Assembly: GCF_004803755.1 (NCBI RefSeq)
Contig: NZ_CP032311.1
Coordinates: 822,501 to 886,500 of the forward strand
DNA from: Pseudomonas sp. DG56-2
GTDB lineage: Bacteria; Pseudomonadota; Gammaproteobacteria; Pseudomonadales; Pseudomonadaceae
Direction of reading: 5' to 3'
Length of the DNA stretch: 64,000 nt
This document shows positions 38,583-45,660 of the stretch, piece after piece. Position numbers and translations under genes: made by a program. The notes beneath the pieces were generated by a model. It worked only from the letters and a program-made list of their open reading frames with translations, searched no databases and was not told where the DNA came from. Within the stretch, counting starts at the first letter, position 1. Each line of letters starts with the position of its first letter.

Positions 38583-39737
38583 TTATCGCTTCTGGTAGGT
38601 CTTAGTCAGTTCGCCGTTGACTACGTGTCCGCGCTGAAGCACCAGATTGGCGAGCGCAGCACGATCCTTCTGGCTGTGACTGGCCTGGGTGAATAGGCCG
38701 AAGTAGCTGTTGGCGGTCTCGCGCAGCTGCTCGGTGGATACTTGCGTAGTGCGCTTCATCGCCTGGGCTACTGACCGCTTCCGGGTTGTGCGCCGCCATG
38801 GCTTGATCACATGCCCGACAAAGTCGATACCACGGTCGATGGGTTGCAGGATCGTCTTCGACGGGTTGAGCCTGGCGCCCAGCTTCGGTAGGAAGGCTTC
38901 GATCTCGGCCTTCCAGGCGTTCAACTGTTGGGCTGATTCATGCAGCAGCACAAAGTCGTCGACGTACCGGACGTAGTGCTTGACGCCGAGCCGGTGCTTG
39001 CAGAACTGGTCCAGGGCGTCGAGGTAGACGTTGGCGAAGAACTGCGACGACAGGTTGCCTATAGGTAGGCCGAGATGCGCAGGCTGTGCGGTCAGACGCT
39101 TGTGCTGCGGAACCCGGTTGAACAGGTGCGCCGGGCTCCGAACTTGGTAGTCGGTGCGCGGATCGTGCATTAGCACCTGCAGAGCCAGGGCCCGCCACCA
39201 GGGATCGACGATCCTGGCCGACAGTTGGCCGGCCAGCACACGCTTGTCGATGGCTACGAAGAAGTTGGCCAGGTCGCACTTCAGATAGAAGGCTGGCCTC
39301 GACCAATTCTGCGTCTGGCTGCGGATCTTCGACTCAAGGCGCTTCGCGGCGTACAGCGTGCCACGCTCTCGGATACAGGCGCAGCTGTCCGCTATAAAGC
39401 TGCGCTCGATCCGTGGGCCAATGTGGTTGTACAGCAGGTGGTGCACGATGCGGTCGCGGAAGTCGGCGGCCCACACCTCGCGGGCCTTTGGCCGGGTGAC
39501 CACAAAACATATTGAGCGGCCTGGCCGGTATTGGCCGGTTATCAGGTCGCTGTGTAGCGCCGTCAGGTTCCGCTCCAGATCCATCTCGAAAGCCAGGGCA
39601 CTGGCGCTGTTGCGCTTGGAACGCCGGCAGTCGTAATAGGCCTGGACCAGATCGCTGAACGGGTAGGGCGTTGAAGCTGCGGACGGGGCGGACGCGGAGC
39701 TCGTTGTTCTTGTCGTTGTTGTTCTGATTGCCATCAT
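38583..39737 (-). CDS. DGR reverse transcriptase
   Basis: 384-residue reverse transcriptase of the diversity-generating retroelement. The palm motif YVRYVDDFVLL carries YVDD near residue 258, and motif 4 reads GLPIGNLSSQFF, the IGxxxSQ form typical of DGR enzymes. RPAFYLKCDLANFFVAID holds the first catalytic aspartate. Family knowledge: the enzyme with Avd copies TR RNA into cDNA with frequent errors at adenines. The only ATG codons in frame before the conserved domain (39737, 39734) lie inside the template repeat, so the first 21 or so residues (Thr/Ser-rich) are read from TR. There is no clear ribosome binding site. Confidence 0.93.
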   Translation of the reverse strand: MMAIRTTTTRTTSSASAPSAASTPYPFSDLVQAYYDCRRSKRNSASALAFEMDLERNLTALHSDLITGQYRPGRSICFVVTRPKAREVWAADFRDRIVHHLLYNHIGPRIERSFIADSCACIRERGTLYAAKRLESKIRSQTQNWSRPAFYLKCDLANFFVAIDKRVLAGQLSARIVDPWWRALALQVLMHDPRTDYQVRSPAHLFNRVPQHKRLTAQPAHLGLPIGNLSSQFFANVYLDALDQFCKHRLGVKHYVRYVDDFVLLHESAQQLNAWKAEIEAFLPKLGARLNPSKTILQPIDRGIDFVGHVIKPWRRTTRKRSVAQAMKRTTQVSTEQLRETANSYFGLFTQASHSQKDRAALANLVLQRGHVVNGELTKTYQKR

Positions 39738-39777
39738 CGAAGTTCATGTTGAATGCGTTGTTGGCGGAGCGCTGCGA
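39677..39777 (-). repeat. DGR template repeat (TR)
   Basis: 101 nt between avd and the reverse transcriptase, overlapping the start of the latter. Read leftward in the target frame it holds ten Asn codons (AAC/AAT), the classic adenine-loaded TR codon pattern. Its last 27 nt are G+C-rich and identical to both variable repeats, serving as the initiation (IMH-like) region. VR1 differs at 14 positions and VR2 at 17, all at TR adenines. The bases between 39778 and 39939 are non-coding spacer. Confidence 0.95.
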
Positions 39778-39939
39778 CCTGTCGTGCTATCTACGTCGGC
39801 CTATCGAATATTCAACGGGCAAACTGCGCTGGACCTACACGGACGCTTTAGACCGGTGGTATCCAGGGTGCGCATGGCGGTGACCAAAGGTCAGCGGCAC
39901 GACCAGGTTCAATTCGCACAGACCAGAAAGCCGTAACTC

Positions 39940-40296
39940 TCAGGTAGCGGGCGCGGCTGGGGTGGAACGCTTCCAGGCGTTGGCCTGTTTGCCGATAGAC
40001 GTGGTTAGTGCAATGGCTGATGCGTGTTGCGGGATACTGATGAAGCGTTTTTCCTTGAGAACGCGCACCAGGTACTCGATCACCTGAACCCGTTCTACGA
40101 GCGCCACCAAAGCAGGTCGCTTATCGGCTGCCATGTTGGCCCGACCAATCAGAACCATTACCTCCAGGCATTCGTCACGCAACTTAGCGCCGAGTAATGT
40201 CTTGAAGTCGCGCGGGATGTTTCGTGTCAGGTCGAGCGCCAAGTTCAGCAGGTCAAAGGCGACCTTGTGGATTGGCAGGCTGGTGTGCATTCCCAT
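39940..40296 (-). CDS. avd: DGR accessory variability determinant (Avd)
   Basis: 118-residue, basic, all-helical protein (MGMHTSLPIHKVAFDLL, NIPRDFKTLLGAKLRDE, RVQVIEYLVRVLKEKR). Length and predicted four-helix layout match BPP-1 Avd (128 residues), which forms a barrel-shaped pentamer, binds nucleic acid and partners the reverse transcriptase. GGAGG lies nine bases before the ATG at 40296. It sits between target gene 1 and TR, as in BPP-1. Confidence 0.88.
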   Translation of the reverse strand: MGMHTSLPIHKVAFDLLNLALDLTRNIPRDFKTLLGAKLRDECLEVMVLIGRANMAADKRPALVALVERVQVIEYLVRVLKEKRFISIPQHASAIALTTSIGKQANAWKRSTPAAPAT

Positions 40297-40319
40297 TGCG
40301 GAAAACCTCCAAACAGCAA

Positions 40320-40337
40320 CCGGCCGCAAGCGGCCGG
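40320..40337. other. hairpin downstream of variable repeat 1
   Basis: CCGGCCGC AA GCGGCCGG: an 8-bp all-G/C perfect palindromic stem, 30 nt past the 3' end of VR1. In BPP-1 a hairpin just downstream of VR is needed for efficient retrohoming; this is the obvious counterpart. It lacks a T-run, so it is not a typical terminator. Confidence 0.65.
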
Positions 40338-40351
40338 ATTAAATGAACGAA

Positions 40352-40960
40352 TTAATCAATAAGCGACCTGCGGACGGGGCGGACGCGGAGCTCGCCGTAC
40401 TTGCCGCTGCTGTCCTGACCGCCATCATCGAAGAGCATGTAGAATGCGCTGTAGGCGGAGCGCTGCGAAGACGACCAGTACCAGTCGATCTGGAAGGCTT
40501 CTGGCTCACCTTCAGCAAAGCCCGGCACCAGGGTCTTAGTCGGCGACTCCTTGGTGTACAGCAGGCCCACCGGCAGGCTACTGGGGTTGTCACCATCGCG
40601 GTTCCAGCAGTAGTTTTCACGGCTGGTCGGCTTGAGGTGGCGATATTGCAATTCCTGCACGTCGCGGGCTGGGATCGCCCAGTCAGTGAATCCGCCGATA
40701 TTCAGGGCCAGGACCTTCTGTGCCAGCTCGCTGCCGGACGCGGCCATGGCCTCCGTGTTGGCGCGGCTATCGGTGAAGCTGTCGGCGCCGTCGATCTTCA
40801 CGCCGCATTCGCCCCATTCGCCGGTCAGTTCATGCGCGGCACCAGCGGTGATGTTGGCGAAGCGCTGACCGTTCTCGACGGTGATGCCAGAGAAGAAGCC
40901 GCCACCGAAGGGCTGGCCGATTTCGGGAAGCTGTACTGCCAATTTCTCTACTGCGCTCAT
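40352..40960 (-). CDS. DGR target protein 1 (DUF1566/C-lectin-like, variable C-terminus)
   Basis: 202-residue protein whose last 38 residues start with the variable repeat. The core shows LPEIGQPFGGGFFSG, a HEL..EW segment and DWYWSSSQ, and the C-terminus ends in GELRVRPVRRS, the pattern of DUF1566/Lcl domains, which have a C-type-lectin-like ligand-binding fold. VR1 begins exactly at residue 165. No signal peptide or membrane helix. AAAGGAA precedes the ATG. The diversified residues (Y, S, Y, L, G, D, S, S, G, Y, G) sit where TR encodes Asn, plus one Asp. Function of the displayed surface is unknown. Confidence 0.88.
   Translation of the reverse strand: MSAVEKLAVQLPEIGQPFGGGFFSGITVENGQRFANITAGAAHELTGEWGECGVKIDGADSFTDSRANTEAMAASGSELAQKVLALNIGGFTDWAIPARDVQELQYRHLKPTSRENYCWNRDGDNPSSLPVGLLYTKESPTKTLVPGFAEGEPEAFQIDWYWSSSQRSAYSAFYMLFDDGGQDSSGKYGELRVRPVRRSLID
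40368..40468 (-). repeat. DGR variable repeat 1 (VR1)
   Basis: 101 nt aligned without gaps to TR. 14 differences, every one at a TR adenine (changes to G, T or C in the coding sense). The final 27 nt are identical to TR. It encodes residues 165-198 of target 1. Confidence 0.95.
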
Positions 40961-40984
40961 GTGATGTTCCTTTCTGAAGGCAAC

Positions 40985-41005
40985 AAAAAAGGCGCTGATG
41001 CGCCT
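40985..41005 (-). terminator. terminator/hairpin downstream of target gene 2
   Basis: Read leftward: AGGCGC ATCA GCGCCT then TTTTT, about 34 nt past VR2. It may be both an intrinsic terminator and the VR2 counterpart of the retrohoming hairpin. Confidence 0.7.
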
Positions 41006-41025
41006 CTGTTCGAATGAATGAAGGA

Positions 41026-41631
41026 TTAAATGAACAACCTGCGGACGGGGCGGACGCGGAGCTCGAGGTCCTTGACGCGGCTGTCCTGAAGGCCACCATC
41101 GAAGTACAAGCCGAATGCGTAGTAGGCGGAGCGCTGCGAAGACGACCAGTAGTAGCAGTCCTGGGCGAACACCTCAGGGCAGTTCACCCAGCCCCGGTAC
41201 AGCTCCGCAGCGGCAGGTAGGTAGAAGTCGTTATGGTTGTCGGCGGTGTAGTTGCTCGCAGCCTTGGCGGCAGGATGGCTGCCTTCCTCCAGCAGGACCG
41301 CGCTATTGGCCAAACCATCGGTTTTGCTCGTAGCCCCAGAGGCTTCGCCGCGGCGCCCCCATTCATGGCTACCAGCGTCTTCGATGGCAATGATCAGGTA
41401 ATGCTCCGGCACGTCGCCGCGGGCTGCGACCAGTCCGCCGTTGATGCCGCCCTGACCGGGCCAAGGCTTGCCGATAGCAGGGATATCGGTCTGCGCGATC
41501 GGCTGAACGCTGGCCGCTGGCGGTAGCACCTGAGCAAACACGCTGGCAATTGCGACCTTCGCCAGATGGGACGACGGCATCTTGATCGTGGCGTCGCCGT
41601 ACTTAAGGGTGATCATTTCAGGTTTGGACAT
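41026..41631 (-). CDS. DGR target protein 2 (DUF1566/C-lectin-like, variable C-terminus)
   Basis: 201-residue second target protein. It shares the plan of target 1 (IPAIGKPWPGQGG, HEWGRRGEASG, CYYWSSSQ, LELRVRPVRR), and VR2 also starts at residue 165. The middle contains FYLPAAAELYRGWVN, usual in DUF1566 proteins. No signal peptide. GAGGAAACCTCC precedes the ATG. The two genes look like an old duplication that kept the same repeat frame and distance. Confidence 0.88.
   Translation of the reverse strand: MSKPEMITLKYGDATIKMPSSHLAKVAIASVFAQVLPPAASVQPIAQTDIPAIGKPWPGQGGINGGLVAARGDVPEHYLIIAIEDAGSHEWGRRGEASGATSKTDGLANSAVLLEEGSHPAAKAASNYTADNHNDFYLPAAAELYRGWVNCPEVFAQDCYYWSSSQRSAYYAFGLYFDGGLQDSRVKDLELRVRPVRRLFI
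41039..41139 (-). repeat. DGR variable repeat 2 (VR2)
   Basis: 101 nt aligned without gaps to TR. 17 differences, all at TR adenines. It differs from VR1 at 15 positions, so the two were mutagenised separately. It encodes residues 165-198 of target 2. Confidence 0.95.
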
Positions 41632-41651
41632 GGAGGTTTCCTCAGGACATG

Positions 41652-41673
41652 AAAAAGGCGCCTTTCGGCGCCT
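41652..41673 (-). terminator. terminator before the DGR target genes
   Basis: Read leftward: AGGCGCC GAAA GGCGCCT TTTT, 16 bases past the stop of the 41689-42510 gene. It separates the recombination genes from the DGR unless antitermination occurs. Confidence 0.85.
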
Positions 41674-41688
41674 GCGGTGTAGGGACGG

Positions 41689-42510
41689 TTAAGCCACAAC
41701 TTCTTCCAGCGTGGCGCTGACCTTGTAGCTGTGGTCGAGCGCCGTCTCACCTTCGGTTTCTACGGTGATGACCTGGTCATCGAGCAGGCGCAGCAGGAGG
41801 GTGGTTGCTTGTTCGCTACTGACGGCCAGACGGCTCTGCACCCAGTGAGCCTTGAAGGGCTTGCCGCTGGCCTTGAGCACGATCAGTTGCTTGGCATCGT
41901 CGTAGTCGAAGTCTCCGAACTCCTTGCTTATCGCTACATCGCCAGTGGCTGGAGCGGTTTGGGGTGTCGGATCCAGGTCAACTGCCTGAGCCTCTGGCTC
42001 ATCTTCCTGCATGGGCGTGTTGCGGCGGTCCCGATACATGGCTTCGGCGATGGCGCCGGCGCTCAGCGGCAGCTCCCGTTGATCACGCTCAGCGCGGATG
42101 CCATCGATACCCTCGTTGTAGTCATTCGGGGCCAGCACCAGCAGGCAAAGCTTGCCGGCAACATCGATGAGGCCATGCCGGTTTGGGTCTTGGGCATCAA
42201 TCGCGGCGGTCACCGTGATGGCCTTCGCCTTGAACTTCGCATCTACAACGGTCACCGGGATGGTGTCCACGCTGCGCGAACTGATGATGCCAACCGCCGT
42301 CCAGACGACCTTTTCAGCCTGCTCGGTGAGGCGGTCGATCACCTCTTGCTGCTCGTCCTCGCCCAGGCGCCCAAACGGCACCTTGATGTTGCGCAGCTCA
42401 AAGAGCGCGGCTTCGACCATGTCGCGCACCATCAACTGATGAGCCAGCACCATGGGTTCAACGCCGTGCAACTTGGCGCGTTCGATTGCTTCTCGGTGTT
42501 CTACTTTCAT
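41689..42510 (-). CDS. phage protein with C-terminal FtsK-gamma-like winged helix
   Basis: 273 residues. The N-terminal half is of unknown type; the C-terminus (about 200-260) reads YDDAKQLIVLKASGKPF and SEQATTLLLRLLDDQ, resembling the DNA-binding gamma domain of FtsK. Such proteins are common in Pseudomonas lambdoid phages beside the exonuclease. Possible role in recombination or chromosome interaction (inference). Confidence 0.65.
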   Translation of the reverse strand: MKVEHREAIERAKLHGVEPMVLAHQLMVRDMVEAALFELRNIKVPFGRLGEDEQQEVIDRLTEQAEKVVWTAVGIISSRSVDTIPVTVVDAKFKAKAITVTAAIDAQDPNRHGLIDVAGKLCLLVLAPNDYNEGIDGIRAERDQRELPLSAGAIAEAMYRDRRNTPMQEDEPEAQAVDLDPTPQTAPATGDVAISKEFGDFDYDDAKQLIVLKASGKPFKAHWVQSRLAVSSEQATTLLLRLLDDQVITVETEGETALDHSYKVSATLEEVVA

Positions 42511-42519
42511 GAGGGTTCC

Positions 42520-42720
42520 TCAGTACTTGGCGATCTGTTCCAGCTTCTTCTGCTGGTGAACGCTCAAAAGGGTGCGCGGGCCGTGGCGCTTGAAGTGGGC
42601 CCGCAGGTTTTCGACGAACTCGTTTTCCCAAGCGCCGTCGGCATGAAGCTCGGCGGCGGCAAGCAGGGATTGGAATTCTTCGACGCGGTCGTAAAGCTCT
42701 TCAACGGTTTGGCTGGCCAT
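42520..42720 (-). CDS. small phage protein
   Basis: 66 residues, helical and charged: MASQTVEELYDRVEEFQ, HQQKKLEQIAKY. No known domain. It sits between the YqaJ nuclease and the FtsK-gamma-like protein in the recombination operon. Confidence 0.65.
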   Translation of the reverse strand: MASQTVEELYDRVEEFQSLLAAAELHADGAWENEFVENLRAHFKRHGPRTLLSVHQQKKLEQIAKY

Positions 42721-42735
42721 GGGCTGCGCTCCTGA

Positions 42736-44418
42736 TCAGGCAGCGGCTCGCTCTGCCTGAACTGCCTGGATGTGCTGGATAAGGGCGGCACAGATGAGTG
42801 GGAAGTCGCTGGCGCGGTACAGCTTGGCGCCGGCCTTCACCTCGGCTGGCAGGAAGCCAAGCGTGTGAAGGAAGTCAGCAGTAAGCGCGAAGCCCAAGCG
42901 GGCAACGATATCGCCCAGCTTGATGCGCTGGCCGTCGTCGGTTGATTGCTGGACTGCTGGCGCTGCGCTGGTGATCGGCGTGGCAGTTGGGGCAGGGTCG
43001 ACGGCCTGTTGCGTCACCGGTTTTTCCTGCACTGGCTCTTGAGCAGACTGCTGCGCGACTTGCTCTGCTGCCTGTTGCTTCCGCAGTTCTTCCTGTTGGC
43101 GTTGCTGTTCCGCTTTCTCATCTTGCTGACGCTTGAGCTCGGCCTGTTCCTTTTCATGCTCGTCGATTCGAACCTTGATCAGCGGGACCAGGTCGTCATT
43201 GGCCTTGAGCACCAGCTCTTGGAAGTCGTGGAACAGGAATTTATGGTCCTTCGCCAGATCGTTCATGGTCGCCTGGTTGACGCGGATGCCGTCGGCTATC
43301 CGGCTGGCCTCGATCTTCGCCCGGGCCAGTTCGGCGTCGGCTGCTTCCTGAAGGCTGGAAACCGACTTCTTGCCCTTGATTGCGCCAGCGAAGTCAGCAG
43401 CAACGCGCGGCATGCGGATGCGACCACCCAGGGTGCCGTCGATTTGGTCGATGTGCGCCTTCAAGGCCTTGGCCGCATCCATGACGATATCGGTACGGAT
43501 GCTTTCCTTGCGTGCCTTAACCAGATTTTCCAGCTCAAGACGCTTGCGCCGGGTTTCCGCTGTGATGTCATCGATCGCCTTGAACAGCACGTCGATGCTC
43601 TCGGTTTGGCTCAAGGCGTGCTCCTTGGCTGCCTTGAGCTTGTCTTCCACTTCGCCGCACCATTTAACGGTGGCATCAGCGTCCGCAAAGTCCTTGTCAG
43701 TGGACAGCTCGGTGTTGATGCTGCCGATCACAGCCAAAGCATGGGACTTGAAGGCGTCCAGGTTACTGGCGGTGACCATGCCTGTTACGTCGATGCGCAG
43801 CGCCGGCAGTTGATCAGGGGCAGCGCCGATAACCTCGACCTTGGCTTCCTTTACTTCGAAGTTGCCGAGGTCTTCCTCGAACTGGGCCCAGCCAGCTACA
43901 AGTTGTTCACGCCGACCTGCCACAGGCTGGTATTCCAGGTGAGCGAACTTCTCCTGCGTGCCATCGGAGCACACGAAGATGACCCGTTCGGCGCCGCTGA
44001 CAAGCAGCTGCTGTTCAAGCTGCCAGTAATAATGGGCCTCCAGATCGCCAGCGCGGATCTGTGCAACCACCTTCTCGTTCCACAGTTTGTGCTCGAACAG
44101 GGTGTCGCCCATCATCGTGGCCCCGTCCATCGAGGCCAGCAGGTTGCCGCTGGTACCGACGATTGGGTAGAGCTCTTCACCGATCATGTCCTCGACCAGG
44201 GGCCGGGCCAACTCTTCGGTAGCGTGGCCACGGTCGAAGATGGCCTGCTGCTGTGGCGTGACGTCCGGAACGATTCCGGTCTTCTTCATGGCCAGCAGGT
44301 CGTTGCGGGTTTGGTACTTCGAAGCGCCCATCATCGCGGGCGCCTCCGAAGCGGTGAAGTAGCTGGAGCGAAGGGCGTGCCATTCCACAGAACCCTGGAT
44401 AACGTTGTGAACTTTCAT
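42736..44418 (-). CDS. YqaJ-type viral recombinase / exonuclease with long coiled-coil tail
   Basis: 560 residues. The N-terminal part (about 1-170) has VEWHALRSSYFTASEAP, ATEELARPLVEDM and HYYWQLEQQLLVS, the YqaJ PD-(D/E)XK exonuclease pattern like lambda Exo. The rest is helical, with a Gln/Glu-rich coiled coil (about 420-470), and a DUF1351-like part. It resects double-strand ends so that RecT can load. The start abuts the HNH gene stop (TGATG overlap). Confidence 0.88.
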   Translation of the reverse strand: MKVHNVIQGSVEWHALRSSYFTASEAPAMMGASKYQTRNDLLAMKKTGIVPDVTPQQQAIFDRGHATEELARPLVEDMIGEELYPIVGTSGNLLASMDGATMMGDTLFEHKLWNEKVVAQIRAGDLEAHYYWQLEQQLLVSGAERVIFVCSDGTQEKFAHLEYQPVAGRREQLVAGWAQFEEDLGNFEVKEAKVEVIGAAPDQLPALRIDVTGMVTASNLDAFKSHALAVIGSINTELSTDKDFADADATVKWCGEVEDKLKAAKEHALSQTESIDVLFKAIDDITAETRRKRLELENLVKARKESIRTDIVMDAAKALKAHIDQIDGTLGGRIRMPRVAADFAGAIKGKKSVSSLQEAADAELARAKIEASRIADGIRVNQATMNDLAKDHKFLFHDFQELVLKANDDLVPLIKVRIDEHEKEQAELKRQQDEKAEQQRQQEELRKQQAAEQVAQQSAQEPVQEKPVTQQAVDPAPTATPITSAAPAVQQSTDDGQRIKLGDIVARLGFALTADFLHTLGFLPAEVKAGAKLYRASDFPLICAALIQHIQAVQAERAAA

Positions 44419-44912
44419 CAGTCTTTCCTCGCAAATTCACCGTAGTGATGACGTGCGGCGGTCATGTAGGCATCCGATGCTTCTAGCTCGGTAGGGAAAG
44501 CGCCCAAGCTAAGAAGCACTCCCTTCACCTTGATCCGCGCATTGAATTTTCCGCTTGGAAGCAGGCGCACACCCTTGGCAAATTGCTTGCCTGTGCGCCT
44601 TGCCTTGTTGGCTTGGTTCTGTGCTGGGGTGGCAAGCCGCAGGTTGTCGATGCGGTTATCCATTGGCTGCCCGTTGCGGTGGTCGATCTCTTTCTCTGGC
44701 CACTCACCATGCATAAGCAGCCATGCAAGGTGGTGGCCCTTGTACTTCCGACCATCAATCTTCACCAGCACATAACCCGTGGTGGTCGATCCCGCTGGCA
44801 GATTGAGAAGCTTTGGATGGGTTGGCGGAGGCGATTTCCAGGTCAAAACGCCGGTGGCAGGCTCATAATCCAGAAGTGCTGCCACCTGATCTCTATCCGG
44901 CCTGCTCGGCAT
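44418..44912 (-). CDS. HNH endonuclease with AP2 DNA-binding domain
   Basis: 164 residues. The HNH part shows GHHLAWLLMHGEWPEKEIDH and NRIDNLRLAT (about 60-95), and the C-terminal AP2 domain shows KGVRLLPSGKFNARIK and AARHHYGEFA. This pair of domains is typical of free-standing homing endonucleases. It lies between recT and the exonuclease, overlapping recT by 20 bases, so it probably invaded the operon. Confidence 0.9.
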   Translation of the reverse strand: MPSRPDRDQVAALLDYEPATGVLTWKSPPPTHPKLLNLPAGSTTTGYVLVKIDGRKYKGHHLAWLLMHGEWPEKEIDHRNGQPMDNRIDNLRLATPAQNQANKARRTGKQFAKGVRLLPSGKFNARIKVKGVLLSLGAFPTELEASDAYMTAARHHYGEFARKD

Positions 44913-45660
44913 CGGTGGCTTCTCCTTCGATGGGGGCCAAGGCGCGGATGCGCTCTTCTTGCTCAGGGGTGACGGTGTACTTGCTGGTGAGGTTGACCAG
45001 CAGGTGTTCGGGGCTGGTGCGGCCCTGCGCGATCATCCCGCGCCACTTGTCCGCGTTTTCGTCGAGCTTGCTGTCGGGGTAGGCCGGCAACTGCTTCGGC
45101 TCATCGGCCTTGCGGACGTGTGCCTGGTTGAGCTCGCGCTCGGTTGGGATGTCCTGGACTTCCTCGGCAACGGGCATGCCGCGCAGCACATCGGGGAAGA
45201 CGTCGCGCAAAGCGAATGCTCGAGCACGCATCTGCCGCATCCGCTTGGGGTACTGGCTCCAGGGGCCTGACTTACCAGCCAGGCCGGCCAACTTGGCGTC
45301 GGTCATGCTGAATGTGCGGACCTGTTCTTCCTCACCGCGGCGCTTGGCGCGGCAGGTGGCGGTCTCGCCGTCGTCGGTTTCGGTGATGTACTCGCACAGT
45401 GGCGAACTGCGGGCCAAGGCGATCACCGCGTCACCCCAAAGGGAAGGGCGACCGTTGATGACCGCGATGCTTTGCATGGCTTGCATCGGCTGCAGGCCCA
45501 GTTCCATGCCCCACTGCACAGCCACCAGGATGTTGGCCGGCTTGCGCTGGAAGTCCTTAGGGACGATGTCGGAGTTGGCCAGGTAGTCGGCGAACTTCAA
45601 AGCTTCGTCGAGGTTCTGCGGGGCCAGGCTGAATGTCTGTTTGACTGCAAGATCGCTCAT
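44893..45660 (-). CDS. recT: RecT family single-strand annealing protein
   Basis: 255 residues with the RecT core ILVAVQWGMELGLQPMQAMQ, INGRPSLWGDAVIALA and MRQMRARAFALRDVFPDVL. It anneals homologous single strands in phage recombination with the YqaJ exonuclease. The C-terminal end overlaps the HNH gene by 20 bases. Confidence 0.92.
   Translation of the reverse strand: MSDLAVKQTFSLAPQNLDEALKFADYLANSDIVPKDFQRKPANILVAVQWGMELGLQPMQAMQSIAVINGRPSLWGDAVIALARSSPLCEYITETDDGETATCRAKRRGEEEQVRTFSMTDAKLAGLAGKSGPWSQYPKRMRQMRARAFALRDVFPDVLRGMPVAEEVQDIPTERELNQAHVRKADEPKQLPAYPDSKLDENADKWRGMIAQGRTSPEHLLVNLTSKYTVTPEQEERIRALAPIEGEATDAEQAG

Noticed and set aside
38583..39737. Reverse transcriptase as a retron, group II intron or anti-phage (DRT/Abi) enzyme
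   Set aside because: TR/VR pairs with adenine-only substitutions and an Avd gene next to it show a DGR; there is no msr/msd-like RNA and no intron ends.
39334..39747. 137-residue frame starting MNFDDGNQNNND across TR
   Set aside because: It is simply TR read in the target frame running into the RT gene out of frame; no stop-to-start logic or conserved end.
41731..42735. 334-residue rightward frame
   Set aside because: Antisense to the FtsK-gamma-like gene and its neighbour, which have ribosome binding sites and operon spacing.
42946..44445. 499-residue rightward frame opposite the YqaJ exonuclease
   Set aside because: Antisense shadow; Leu/Cys-rich translation without family motifs, while the minus-strand gene has clear YqaJ motifs.
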